Position numbers and translations under genes: made by a program
Notes under the pieces: model-generated
Databases searched by the model: none
The model's input: the letters and a program-made list of their open reading frames with translations, nothing else
Told to the model about the DNA's origin: nothing
Source of the DNA: DATCRE01 sp964235605
Lineage (GTDB): Bacteria > Bacteroidota > Bacteroidia > Cytophagales > Cyclobacteriaceae
Assembly (NCBI GenBank): GCA_964235605.1
Contig: CAXSCR010000003.1
Location: forward strand, 133,938 to 197,937
DNA length: 64,000 nucleotides
Reading direction: 5' to 3'
Shown: positions 52,756 to 60,627 of the stretch, piece after piece
How positions within the stretch are numbered: the stretch's first letter is position 1
Layout of the letters: the number at the start of each line of letters is the position of its first letter

Positions 52756-53975
52756 CTTAGTTTAAGTGTTGCTAAGGTTATGATTGCCAATAGAATTCCA
52801 AGTATCCAAAACCGTGTTACAATTTTTGCTTCAGGTATATTTTTCTTCTGGTAATGATGATGCAATGGTGACATTAGAAATATTCTTCTGCCCTCACCAT
52901 ATTTCCGCTTTGTGTATTTGAAATAAGCCACCTGCATTATTACAGAAAGATTTTCAATCAAGAATATTCCGCATAGAATAGGGATCAATAATTCTTTTCG
53001 TACAGCGAGTGCAAGCACAGCGATAACACCACCTAGCGTTAAGCTTCCCGTATCACCCATGAATACCTGAGCAGGGTAAGCGTTATACCATAAGAAGCCT
53101 AAGCATGCACCAACAAACGCGGTACAGAAAATCACGAGTTCACCCAGGTTTGGGATATACATGATATTAAGATAATTACTAAAATCGATACGCCCAGAAA
53201 GATAAGCCAGTATGGCAATTGTCAAACCTATAATACCAGATGTGCCTGCCGCCAGGCCATCAATACCATCCGTAATATTGGCTCCATTCGATACAGCTGT
53301 TATAATAACGATAACCACGAGCACGTATATTAGCCAAGTGTAGTGATCAGGTACGAAGGGAAAGATCTCACTATAATCAAGTGAATTATTTTTCAAAAAT
53401 GGAACCGTTGTTTTTGTTGACTTAACATCATTATACTCAGTACCTTCTTGAAGTTCTATTCCTTGTCTCACGTTGATCATTGCTTCAGGATTAACCTCAC
53501 GAACAATAACATATTGATTAAAATAAAGCGTTAATCCTACAATCACACCTAGCCCTATTTGACCCACGATTTTAAATCGACCTGCTAATCCTTCTTTGTT
53601 CTTTCTGAAAACTTTAATGTAATCATCAACAAAACCAATTATACCCAACCAGCAAGTACTTACGATTAAAAGAATAACATAGGTATTATCAAGCTTTGCG
53701 AATAAGAGTGTAGGAATAAGGATGGCTGCAATAATTATAATTCCCCCCATGGTTGGGGTGCCCTTCTTTTGCATCTGCCCTTCTAGGCCAAGGTTTCTAA
53801 TATCTTCACCAACTTGCTTCTTACGCAAGAAATTAATCAGGTTCTTACCGAACGTGATTGTAATTACCAATGAAAGAAACGCCGCAGACCCCGCACGGAA
53901 TGAAATGTATTGAAACACACCCGCCCCCGGAATGTTATAATGTTTTTCTAAGTAATCGAATAAGTAGTAAAGCAT
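52752..53975 (-). CDS. mraY: phospho-N-acetylmuramoyl-pentapeptide transferase MraY
   Basis: 407 residues, ATG start. About ten spans; motifs KKGTPTMGGIIII, WLGIIGFVDDYIKVFRKNKEGL, NGANITDGIDGLAAG, FLWYNAYPAQVFMGDTGSLTLGG, MSPLHHHYQ. A loop of about 60 residues (roughly 160-215, NPEAMINVRQGIELQEG) is longer than in Proteobacteria, as usual in this phylum. Forms lipid I. Upstream it is separated from murE by a four-helix-bundle insert instead of the usual short junction. Confidence 0.97.
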   Translation of the reverse strand: MLYYLFDYLEKHYNIPGAGVFQYISFRAGSAAFLSLVITITFGKNLINFLRKKQVGEDIRNLGLEGQMQKKGTPTMGGIIIIAAILIPTLLFAKLDNTYVILLIVSTCWLGIIGFVDDYIKVFRKNKEGLAGRFKIVGQIGLGVIVGLTLYFNQYVIVREVNPEAMINVRQGIELQEGTEYNDVKSTKTTVPFLKNNSLDYSEIFPFVPDHYTWLIYVLVVIVIITAVSNGANITDGIDGLAAGTSGIIGLTIAILAYLSGRIDFSNYLNIMYIPNLGELVIFCTAFVGACLGFLWYNAYPAQVFMGDTGSLTLGGVIAVLALAVRKELLIPILCGIFLIENLSVIMQVAYFKYTKRKYGEGRRIFLMSPLHHHYQKKNIPEAKIVTRFWILGILLAIITLATLKLR

Positions 53976-53991
53976 TTTAATTTCTAATTAT

Positions 53992-54012
53992 TAATGTGCG
54001 TATGTGCGAATT
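53992..54012 (+). repeat. inverted-repeat arm, left, of four-helix-bundle insert A
   Basis: TAATGTGCGTATGTGCGAAT then T. In reverse complement it matches 54374-54394 at 20 of 21 positions. It lies between the mraY start and the stop of the inserted gene. Confidence 0.8.
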
Positions 54013-54018
54013 AAGTTC

Positions 54019-54384
54019 CTATTTACCTCTTGAAGTGGATACAATTTTCCCAATGACTTTTAAAATGTTTCCTATGTCATTAAGTAGTTTCCCTGGTTTA
54101 GGGTAATTACTACTAAACTCACATAGCTCTAACCAATATTCAGTCTCCTCCGCTTCTTTGGATGCCACTTTCAACTTATGGATAAAATCTGCTTTGCTTT
54201 CTGCACCTTGTGACTCTTTCACATTAGCTCCAATAGAGCATCCTGAACGTAAAACCTGATCAGCGAAAACAAATTTCTTCTTTTCACGAAGTAGTGCTGA
54301 AAATTCAATGATATCCAACGAAAATTGAAAAGTCATTTTCACAATTAGGTTATCGTTATAATTTCTCAATTTCAATTCGCTCAT
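54019..54384 (-). CDS. four-helix-bundle protein (S23/TIGR02436, Avd-like family), insert A
   Basis: 121 residues from ATG 54384; an upstream GTG at 54405 is possible. Family core: KMTFQFSLDIIEF, REKKKFVFADQVLRSGCSIGANVKESQGAESKADFIHKLKVASKEAEETEYWLEL, then a last helix LNDIGNILKVIGKIVS. Relatives are encoded in 23S rRNA intervening sequences, and as Avd in diversity-generating retroelements where they bind the reverse transcriptase; stand-alone copies have no established role. It sits between murE and mraY in a 403-bp segment with inverted-repeat arms; its first codons lie in the right arm. Distinct from insert B in sequence. Confidence 0.85.
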   Translation of the reverse strand: MSELKLRNYNDNLIVKMTFQFSLDIIEFSALLREKKKFVFADQVLRSGCSIGANVKESQGAESKADFIHKLKVASKEAEETEYWLELCEFSSNYPKPGKLLNDIGNILKVIGKIVSTSRGK

Positions 54385-54394
54385 ACGCACATTA
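54374..54394 (-). repeat. inverted-repeat arm, right, of four-helix-bundle insert A
   Basis: On the minus strand TAATGTGCGTATGAGCGAAT then T; it contains the ATG and codons 2-4 of the inserted gene. Further TTAATGTGCGAATTAC words continue to the murE stop at 54407. Confidence 0.8.
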
Positions 54395-54406
54395 GTAATT
54401 CGCACA

Positions 54407-55870
54407 TTAATTGATCATTAATTTAATCATCCGTGCTACAACTTCTCGATCATCAAAAGGGTGCTTTACACCTTTTATTTCTTGATAAGTTTCATGTCCT
54501 TTTCCTGCAATTAATATGATATCATTCTCTTTTGCCATCATGCATGCGGTCTTGATTGCTTCTTCTCGATCCGCCATTACCAAAGTTTTGCGTGCATCAG
54601 TTGGGGTAATGCCAACTTGCATTTCTTTTATGATCTCTATGGGATCTTCATCTCTTGGATTATCAGAAGTTAACACCACCTTATCGCTCAAGCGACAAGC
54701 TATGGAGGCCATTAAGGGTCGTTTTGTTTTATCGCGGTTTCCTCCACAGCCAACTACTGTTATAACTTGTTCATTACCGGTACGGAACTGAGCTATTGTA
54801 TCTAATACATTTTTAAGTGCATCAGGTGTATGTGCGTAATCTACAATTGCTGTGATCTTCGAACCCGGCAAAACCAATTCGAACCTGCCAACTGCACCTT
54901 TCATAGCTGAAAGTTTGGTAAGTACTTCATCAGAATCTTGGTCTAATAATACCGCTGCTCCATAGACAGCCAACAGATTATACGCATTGAAATCTCCAAT
55001 GAGTTTAAACCACACGTCTTTGCCAGCGATATCCAATTGAAGACCCTCAATAGAATTAGTTATGATTTTACCTTTAAAATCAACCATCTTCTTTAAGCCA
55101 AAAGTTTGCTTTTTAGCTTTGGTGTTTTGAAGCATAACCATCCCGCGTTTATCATCCGCATTTGTTAATGCAAATGCATCACTCCCGAGTTCATCAAAGA
55201 ATTTTTTCTTTGCTGTTATATAATTTTCAAAAGTGACGTGATAGTCAAGATGGTCATGGGTTATATTGGTAAAGATGCCACCAGCGAACTTCAAGCCTGC
55301 CACACGATCTTGATCAACGGCGTGTGAACTAACTTCGATAAACGCATAACTACATCCTGCATCTACCATCTTTTGAAGAAGTTCATTGAGTTGCATTGGA
55401 TCAGGCGTTGTGTGTGTTGAAGGGATAACCTTATCGCCAATTCTATTTTCTACAGTTGAAAGCAAACCTGAGCGATAACCCAAAGAATTAAAAAGCTGAT
55501 ACAGTAATGTAGCAACGGTTGTTTTTCCATTGGTGCCGGTTACGCCGGTAAGTTTGAGTTTGGCAGAAGGATTATCATAAAAGTTTGATGCTATTAAGCC
55601 CAATGCATGTGCGCTATTCTTAACTGTTATAAAAGTTATCTTTTCATCTATTGTTTCTGGAAGTTTCTCGCATACGACAGCAGTCGCGCCAGTGGCAATA
55701 GCTTTCGCTATGAACTCATGGCCATCTGAAAGTGTTCCTTTAACTGCTACAAATAAAAATTCGGGCTGAACTTTTCTTGAGTCAAAGCAAATACCTTTAA
55801 CCGCTATTCCCATGTCTCCAGAGGTAGAGGTTAGTGATACTTTGTATAATATATCTTTTAATTCGGCCAT
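54407..55870 (-). CDS. murE: UDP-MurNAc-L-Ala-D-Glu--diaminopimelate ligase MurE
   Basis: 487 residues, ATG start overlapping the ftsI stop by one base (TAATG). Motifs: GICFDSRKVQPEFLFVAVKG, P-loop GVTGTNGKTTVATLLYQLF, HTTPDPMQL, THDHLDYHVTFENYI, VDYAHTPDALKNVL, and LTSDNPRDEDP; the DNPR motif indicates meso-diaminopimelate as the added residue. C-terminal GKGHETYQ is also typical. Third-residue ligase of the stem peptide. murF is absent from the cluster, as usual in Bacteroidota. Confidence 0.97.
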   Translation of the reverse strand: MAELKDILYKVSLTSTSGDMGIAVKGICFDSRKVQPEFLFVAVKGTLSDGHEFIAKAIATGATAVVCEKLPETIDEKITFITVKNSAHALGLIASNFYDNPSAKLKLTGVTGTNGKTTVATLLYQLFNSLGYRSGLLSTVENRIGDKVIPSTHTTPDPMQLNELLQKMVDAGCSYAFIEVSSHAVDQDRVAGLKFAGGIFTNITHDHLDYHVTFENYITAKKKFFDELGSDAFALTNADDKRGMVMLQNTKAKKQTFGLKKMVDFKGKIITNSIEGLQLDIAGKDVWFKLIGDFNAYNLLAVYGAAVLLDQDSDEVLTKLSAMKGAVGRFELVLPGSKITAIVDYAHTPDALKNVLDTIAQFRTGNEQVITVVGCGGNRDKTKRPLMASIACRLSDKVVLTSDNPRDEDPIEIIKEMQVGITPTDARKTLVMADREEAIKTACMMAKENDIILIAGKGHETYQEIKGVKHPFDDREVVARMIKLMIN

Positions 55871-57960
55871 TAACTCAAGCGTATAAAAATTCTACTTCCT
55901 TTTGAAATTCGTGCTCCAGGATTTATTGATTGCTGTGCTACCCTTCCTTTTCCTTCGTAAAAAACACGAAGGCCCGATTTTTCCAATAAGAATAGTGCAT
56001 CACGAAATGTCATACCTTTTACGTCGGGCACTATATCTGGTCCGGCAATATTTTTCTTCCAAGTAATTGCGCCGTCATCTTTAGATGCACGTACCCATTC
56101 ATCTTCAGTTTTAGAATGATTAGAAACGCCAAGCTCGTTACAAAGCATGGTAAGTTCTTCTTGATGACCGGCACGGATAACGGGAAAAATGCCTGGTTCA
56201 TTTACCCGTTTCTGTAACATTGCCATATGAAGATCTAAATCGCGCGCATAGATATTGTCGGCAATTTCTTTGAACACAGGAGCGGCTACGCTGCTGCCAT
56301 ATTGATCCCAACCACGTGGATTTTTGATTAAAACAATAGCGCTATACTTAGGCGCATGTGCAGGGAAGTATCCAACAAATGACGTCAGATATTTTCTTGC
56401 ATACCTGCCATTCTCTAAGATTTGTGCAGTTCCGGTTTTACCTGCAATTCTATAATGCGCACCTTTTATATTTTTAGCGGTACCATTTTGCACGACACCT
56501 TCCAACAATAACCTGAGTTGGTCAAGGGTTTTATCGGAACATATTTTATCATTTAAAACTTCGGTTTCAAATTGTTCTTCAATCTTATCTGCCTTGCTTA
56601 CTGCTTTAACAAAAACAGGTTTAATCATTTTACCTTCATTTGCTACTGCATTATATAGTGTTAATGTATGTAGTGGTGTAATCTCAAACCCATACCCGTA
56701 TGCCATCCACGGTAAGCTAATTCCACTCCAACCTTTGTCACCCGGACGTTTTATTTTAGGTGTCGGTTCACCTGCTATTTGAATACCAATAGGTTTAGAT
56801 AATTTCAATTCATCGATGTAGTCAACAAATTTCTGTGGCTTTAGTCCGAAATATTTATCAGCTAACTTTGCCATTGCAACATTAGATGAATGTTCAAATG
56901 CATCTTGTATGGTTACCGTGCCTAGACCACCTTCTTCATGGTCGCGTACTTTTTTATTGTAGAAGGTGTATTCGCCGTTTCCAGTATCAATGCTATCGGT
57001 TAACTCCATGTTTGTTTCCTCTAGTAAAGCAATCATGGTCACTAACTTGAAAGTTGATCCTGGCTCAAAGGTCATGCCTGTGGCAAAATTGAATTTTTCA
57101 TAAAAACTTCCATGCCCGTCACTGCTCAAGTTGGAAATTGCTTTCACTTCACCTGTCTGAACTTCCATTACGACAACAAGGCCATCATCAGCATTGTGTT
57201 GATACATGGCTTTCTCAAGTGCTGTTTCAGCAACATCTTGTAAGTTAATATCTAATGTAGTTTGAAGATCTAGACCATTAACGGCTTTTACATTATTCGC
57301 ATCGAAGATGGGTTTCCAAACACCACCCGCTAGTTTCTGATAATATGCATAACCATTTTGTCCGCCGAGGTGTTTGTGAAAACTGTATTCAATACCTGCA
57401 CCTTTGTCATTTTCATTAACGAAACCAATTGTTCGGCGACTAAGATTTGAAAAGGGTCTGTAACGCACATCAACTTTTTCGAAGATGGCACCACCGCGTA
57501 AACGACCTTCGCGAATGATTGGCCATGAGCTGATTATCTTTTTATCTTGGTAATCAACTTGTCTACGACTAAGCATGATGTATTGCTTACCGCTTGCACG
57601 CGCATCTTTCAACATCCGCTTGTAATCAACCGCTGATTTATCTTTAAAAAATCTAGATAGATGGTAGGACAATGAATCAATGCCATTCTTCCAGACTTCA
57701 TCTTTGGGAAGTGTGGCATCAAAAGCAATTTTATAGAAAGGCAACGAGGTAGCAAGTAAGCTACCATTGTCTGAATAGATATTTCCGCGCGTGGCTTTAA
57801 CTTCTTTGTAATCGAATGAAATGCGCTCGCCCATTTTAGCCCACTTCTCTCCTTCCGCAAATTGAATGTGTCCTGTTTTTACTACAACGCCAATAGCAAA
57901 AAGCATTACAAATAGAAATGCTACCCTAACTCTTAATAATATGGACTTCTTAATATTCAC
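55870..57960 (-). CDS. ftsI: septal transpeptidase FtsI/PBP with PASTA domain
   Basis: 696 residues from GTG 57958-57960, overlapping the ftsL stop by 11 bases. One N-terminal span (VRVAFLFVMLFAIGVVVKTG), a dimerisation/pedestal domain (YRPFSNLSRRTIGFVN), and the transpeptidase with SxxK in FEPGSTFKLVTM, SxN in HSSNVAMAKL and KTG in IAGKTGTAQI. The last 60 residues are a PASTA domain (DIVPDVKGMTFRDALFLLEKSGLRV). Cross-links septal peptidoglycan with FtsW. Confidence 0.96.
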   Translation of the reverse strand: MNIKKSILLRVRVAFLFVMLFAIGVVVKTGHIQFAEGEKWAKMGERISFDYKEVKATRGNIYSDNGSLLATSLPFYKIAFDATLPKDEVWKNGIDSLSYHLSRFFKDKSAVDYKRMLKDARASGKQYIMLSRRQVDYQDKKIISSWPIIREGRLRGGAIFEKVDVRYRPFSNLSRRTIGFVNENDKGAGIEYSFHKHLGGQNGYAYYQKLAGGVWKPIFDANNVKAVNGLDLQTTLDINLQDVAETALEKAMYQHNADDGLVVVMEVQTGEVKAISNLSSDGHGSFYEKFNFATGMTFEPGSTFKLVTMIALLEETNMELTDSIDTGNGEYTFYNKKVRDHEEGGLGTVTIQDAFEHSSNVAMAKLADKYFGLKPQKFVDYIDELKLSKPIGIQIAGEPTPKIKRPGDKGWSGISLPWMAYGYGFEITPLHTLTLYNAVANEGKMIKPVFVKAVSKADKIEEQFETEVLNDKICSDKTLDQLRLLLEGVVQNGTAKNIKGAHYRIAGKTGTAQILENGRYARKYLTSFVGYFPAHAPKYSAIVLIKNPRGWDQYGSSVAAPVFKEIADNIYARDLDLHMAMLQKRVNEPGIFPVIRAGHQEELTMLCNELGVSNHSKTEDEWVRASKDDGAITWKKNIAGPDIVPDVKGMTFRDALFLLEKSGLRVFYEGKGRVAQQSINPGARISKGSRIFIRLS

Positions 57961-58339
57961 CTTCTGGTACTACTACTTTATATGGTGGTGTTAAACTTTC
58001 TTGTAATCCGTATACTTTGACTTTACGCGCTACCTCAGATTGCTTGCTAGCAAACATGAGATCGGCTTTCATTGTAGTATAGTCTGCTCTTAGGTCTTCA
58101 ACTTCAGCTTGTATGGAATTAATTTTTCTAACGGCTTTCTCCGCATAATGTGTGTTGCCGATATACAGTAATCCCAGCATCATGACGAATAAAATTTTGG
58201 GTAAGTATTGTGTTGGAAAACCTTCTTCAAAATAACTTTCCAGCTTCAACTTTTTTTCAATACCGGAGAAGAAACTCTTTCCATTGCTGGTAGATGCTTT
58301 CTTAACTTTTTTTGTTCCGATCTTGAATTTGTTTTCCAT
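57950..58339 (-). CDS. ftsL: FtsL-like division protein
   Basis: 129 residues, ATG start. A basic cytoplasmic N-terminus (KIGTKKVKKASTSNGKSF), one span near residues 45-65 (LPKILFVMMLGLLYIGN), then a periplasmic coiled coil (AEKAVRKINSIQAEVEDLRADYTTMKADLMFA). Matches the 'FtsL-like putative cell division protein' of Bacteroidota, always between rsmH and ftsI. Expected to recruit and activate FtsWI with FtsQ. Confidence 0.88.
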   Translation of the reverse strand: MENKFKIGTKKVKKASTSNGKSFFSGIEKKLKLESYFEEGFPTQYLPKILFVMMLGLLYIGNTHYAEKAVRKINSIQAEVEDLRADYTTMKADLMFASKQSEVARKVKVYGLQESLTPPYKVVVPEGEY

Positions 58340-58442
58340 TTCCGTTAATCGTTATCAGATATCAGTTATCAGTTAATTGTTAATCGTAATTTGTTGATAA
58401 GTTGCTAATGGTTTAATCAGTCCACGTGTAACGTTTAACGTT
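58340..58442. repeat. degenerate word repeat between rsmH and ftsL
   Basis: CCGTTAATCGTTATCAGATA, TCAGTTATCAGTTAATTGTT, then AACGTTTAACGTTTAACTGC: GTTAATCG, TTATCAG and GTTTAAC words. The GTTATCAGTTAATTGTT word is shared with the moaE/dnaA junction. The patch covers the rsmH stop. Confidence 0.7.
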
Positions 58443-59364
58443 TAACTGCTATTCTCAGCTTCGCACTACGCGCTCTGCTGTTCTGCTCAATCTCCTCTTC
58501 AGTCGCTTCCACCGGCTTGCGGTTTAAAGTGTCAAAAGGTTTAATTTCATTTCCAAAAAAATCCTTTTCTACCTCACCAAAGACCTTTCCTTTGTTGATG
58601 TAGTTTTTAACCATTCTATCTTCTAAAGAATGGTATGACATCACTACCAACCTGCCACCTTTCTCCATCACTTCGCCGCTTTGATTTAAAAAATCTTCAA
58701 GCGCTTTCATCTCCGTATTAACTTCAATGCGTAACGCCTGAAATACTTGGGCGAAATATTTATTTTCTTTACCACGAGGAGCAATTGCCTTAAGAGCCGC
58801 TTTCAAATCTTCTGTTTTAACAAAAGATTTGTTTGCACGTTCTTGTATAACAAGCTTCGCTGCGGTCTTCGCATTTTTCAACTCTCCATACATGCCAAAG
58901 AGTTTGTGAAGCTTCTCTTCATTATACTCATTTAACACCTTCGCTGCTGTGAGTGTGGCCTGCTGGTCCATGCGCATATCAAGCGGTCCATCAAAGCGTG
59001 TCGAAAAACCGCGCGCTGGTGAATCGATCTGATGTGATGAGACACCTAGATCAGCCAAGATGCCATTGACTTTACTTACCCCATTTAGCCTCAAGAACCT
59101 TTTCAGATGCATGAAGTTGGCCTGACAAAATGTGAAAGAACTACTTTTTATAATTTCAGCTTGCTGCTTTGCATCATCGTCTTGATCAAAAGCAATCAAC
59201 CTTCCTCCTTTTAACTTTTCAAGAATCTGAACACTATGCCCACCACCACCAAATGTTACATCCACGTAAGTGCCTTGCGGATCAATGTTTAGTCCCTCGA
59301 GGCATTCTGTTAACATGACAGGCTGGTGATAGCCATGAGTTTCGAGCTTTGAGTTTCGAGTCAC
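58435..59364 (-). CDS. rsmH: 16S rRNA (cytosine(1402)-N4)-methyltransferase RsmH
   Basis: 309 residues from GTG 59362-59364, which overlaps the stop of the upstream insert gene (GTGA). Family core begins YHQPVMLTECLEGL; then SAM motif YVDVTFGGGGHSVQILE, ILADLGVSSHQIDSPARGFS, LDMRMD, VFQALRIEVNTEM, and VMSYHSLEDRMVKNYI. The first 11 residues (MTRNSKLETHG) are encoded by the left arm of insert B, so the insertion has supplied a new start. No other in-frame start precedes the core. Confidence 0.95.
   Translation of the reverse strand: MTRNSKLETHGYHQPVMLTECLEGLNIDPQGTYVDVTFGGGGHSVQILEKLKGGRLIAFDQDDDAKQQAEIIKSSSFTFCQANFMHLKRFLRLNGVSKVNGILADLGVSSHQIDSPARGFSTRFDGPLDMRMDQQATLTAAKVLNEYNEEKLHKLFGMYGELKNAKTAAKLVIQERANKSFVKTEDLKAALKAIAPRGKENKYFAQVFQALRIEVNTEMKALEDFLNQSGEVMEKGGRLVVMSYHSLEDRMVKNYINKGKVFGEVEKDFFGNEIKPFDTLNRKPVEATEEEIEQNSRARSAKLRIAVKR
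59335..59356 (+). repeat. inverted-repeat arm, left, of four-helix-bundle insert B
   Basis: ATGAGTTTCGAGCTTTGAGT then TT. In reverse complement it matches 59722-59743 at 20 of 22 positions, with a perfect 15-bp core TCGAGCTTTGAGTTT. It codes for part of the RsmH N-terminus on the other strand. Confidence 0.8.
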
Positions 59365-59717
59365 GAGCTTTCAATGGTTCGTATAAAACTCATCAACATC
59401 TTCTGCTCCTCATCTATACTATTTAATAACTTTTCTATCAAGCTCTTTTCTCCTAGGTTCAATCTTTCAACGATCAATAATTGTGTTTCTACTTCAAATG
59501 CTGAAGCAATCGAAGTCTCTAAATAATTTTTATAGTCTTTCTTACTTGTTTTGGCACTGCCTTCAGCTATGTTCGAAGGAATAGAAACCGCCGCCCTGGT
59601 AATTTGACTTTTTAAACCAAATCTTTCGTCCACTGGTAGCTGACTCGCTAATTGATAAACATCAATTACTAAGTCCATTCCTTTCTGCCAGATCCTTAGC
59701 TGCTTGTAATTCCTCAT
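59361..59717 (-). CDS. four-helix-bundle protein (S23/TIGR02436, Avd-like family), insert B
   Basis: 118 residues from ATG 59717; the frame also opens with a TTG at 59729. Family core: YKQLRIWQKGMDLVIDVYQL, ERFGLKSQITRAAVSIPSNIAEGSAKTSKKDYKNYLETSIASAFEVETQL, and LLNSIDEEQKMLMSFIRTI. The IPSNIAEG motif is the family hallmark. It occupies the mraZ-rsmH junction in a 409-bp segment bounded by 22-bp inverted arms; its stop overlaps the rsmH GTG. It belongs to a different subgroup from insert A, so the two are independent arrivals. No reverse transcriptase or variable repeat is nearby. Confidence 0.9.
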   Translation of the reverse strand: MRNYKQLRIWQKGMDLVIDVYQLASQLPVDERFGLKSQITRAAVSIPSNIAEGSAKTSKKDYKNYLETSIASAFEVETQLLIVERLNLGEKSLIEKLLNSIDEEQKMLMSFIRTIESS

Positions 59718-59721
59718 TTTC

Positions 59722-59743
59722 AAACTCAAAGCTCGAGGCTCAT
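59722..59743 (-). repeat. inverted-repeat arm, right, of four-helix-bundle insert B
   Basis: On the minus strand ATGAGCCTCGAGCTTTGAGT then TT, 4 bases before the insert ATG. Preceded by the related word AGTTTCGAGTT next to the mraZ stop. Confidence 0.8.
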
Positions 59744-59757
59744 AACTCGAAACTATT

Positions 59758-60198
59758 TTATTCTAGGTGCTTCTGTGCTAGCTTAGACAACTCACTTGGA
59801 TCATTGATCTGGTGCTTCTCGTATATCGATGGATTCCAGATCTCAACCTTATTACCCATACCTACTAGGATCACATCCTTATCGATATTAGCATACGTGA
59901 GCATGTTCTTCGGAATTAAGAAACGGCCGCTGTTATCCAACTCAACCGTTACTGTGCCCGAGAAGAAATTCCGTTGAAGTTTACGGTACTCTTCATTGAA
60001 CTCACTCAAACCTGAAATTTTCGAGAAGACCTTTTTGAACTCCACCATTGGATAAAGTATAAGGCATTGCTCAAACCCACGCCGAACGACAAGCTCATGT
60101 CCTCCGCCTTCGGGCAATTGCGCTTTGATCCGAGAAGGCAGTACTAGCCTTCCTTTGGCATCAAGCTTACTCTCATATTCACTGGTGAAGAAAGTCAT
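59758..60198 (-). CDS. mraZ: transcriptional regulator MraZ
   Basis: 146 residues, ATG start. Two SpoVT/AbrB-type half-domains: SEYESKLDAKGRLVLPSRIKAQLPE and VELDNSGRFLIPKNMLTYANI, each with the DxxGR motif. Forms a ring that binds tandem repeats upstream of its own gene and represses the division cluster. The expected triple repeat is present at 60246-60271. First gene of the cluster. Confidence 0.97.
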   Translation of the reverse strand: MTFFTSEYESKLDAKGRLVLPSRIKAQLPEGGGHELVVRRGFEQCLILYPMVEFKKVFSKISGLSEFNEEYRKLQRNFFSGTVTVELDNSGRFLIPKNMLTYANIDKDVILVGMGNKVEIWNPSIYEKHQINDPSELSKLAQKHLE

Positions 60199-60227
60199 AG
60201 ACGTAGTGGTTGCCTTTTTCTCCTAAA

Positions 60228-60235
60228 CAAACATA
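60228..60235 (-). promoter_or_regulatory. -7 element of the mraZ/division-cluster promoter
   Basis: Minus-strand TATGTTTG matches TAnnTTTG exactly, 30 bases before the mraZ ATG. The MraZ repeats lie immediately upstream, over the expected -33 position. Confidence 0.65.
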
Positions 60236-60245
60236 AGTAAATTCT

Positions 60246-60271
60246 TACCACTTCCTACCACTTTGCACCAC
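60246..60271 (-). promoter_or_regulatory. MraZ operator (three GTGGTR repeats)
   Basis: On the minus strand GTGGTG-CAAA-GTGGTA-GGAA-GTGGTA: three direct repeats at an exact 10-bp period, starting 10 bases upstream of the -7 element. This is the spacing of MraZ binding sites in other bacteria (GTGGG-type boxes, 10-bp period). Overlap with the -33 region implies autorepression. Confidence 0.8.
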
Positions 60272-60443
60272 TTTTTTCCATTAATATGTGTTTTAGTGGT
60301 ATTTTACGCTTTAAAATAGCTTTTTGCTGGATGAATTAAGCCATCTATCAAAGCTTAAAACCCGAGTTGGAGGCGTGTTTGTTGAATTTTATCTCAATGG
60401 TGGAGCAAAGTGGAAGAGATTACAGCGATTCAAATGAAAATCT

Positions 60444-60563
60444 ATGACATTGTCAACTTCACATACCGATCCAGGTGAGAGAGTTGATCTTGTTGATGGG
60501 AATGATGAGGATATAAGACCAAGTGAATATAAAATCAATGACATCCAAGTAAATAATATGTGA
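60444..60563 (+). CDS. doubtful small open frame, 39 codons
   Basis: ATG 60444 to TGA 60563, MTLSTSHTDPGERVDLVDG then NDEDIRPSEYKINDIQVNNM. The composition (charged, protein-like, sensible codons) is better than chance frames nearby, so it may be a small gene or the tail of a decayed larger one. No family, no promoter seen. Confidence 0.22.
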   Translation: MTLSTSHTDPGERVDLVDGNDEDIRPSEYKINDIQVNNM

Positions 60564-60627
60564 TAGCCTTGTGATGGTAAAAATCTAATCTTTGAGGTCT
60601 CTGCCTCACTATAGCAGTACCACCTAA

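Noticed and set aside
53992..59743. Diversity-generating retroelement
   Set aside because: The Avd-like family likeness is real, but there is no reverse transcriptase and no template/variable repeat pair with adenine-biased changes in the window.
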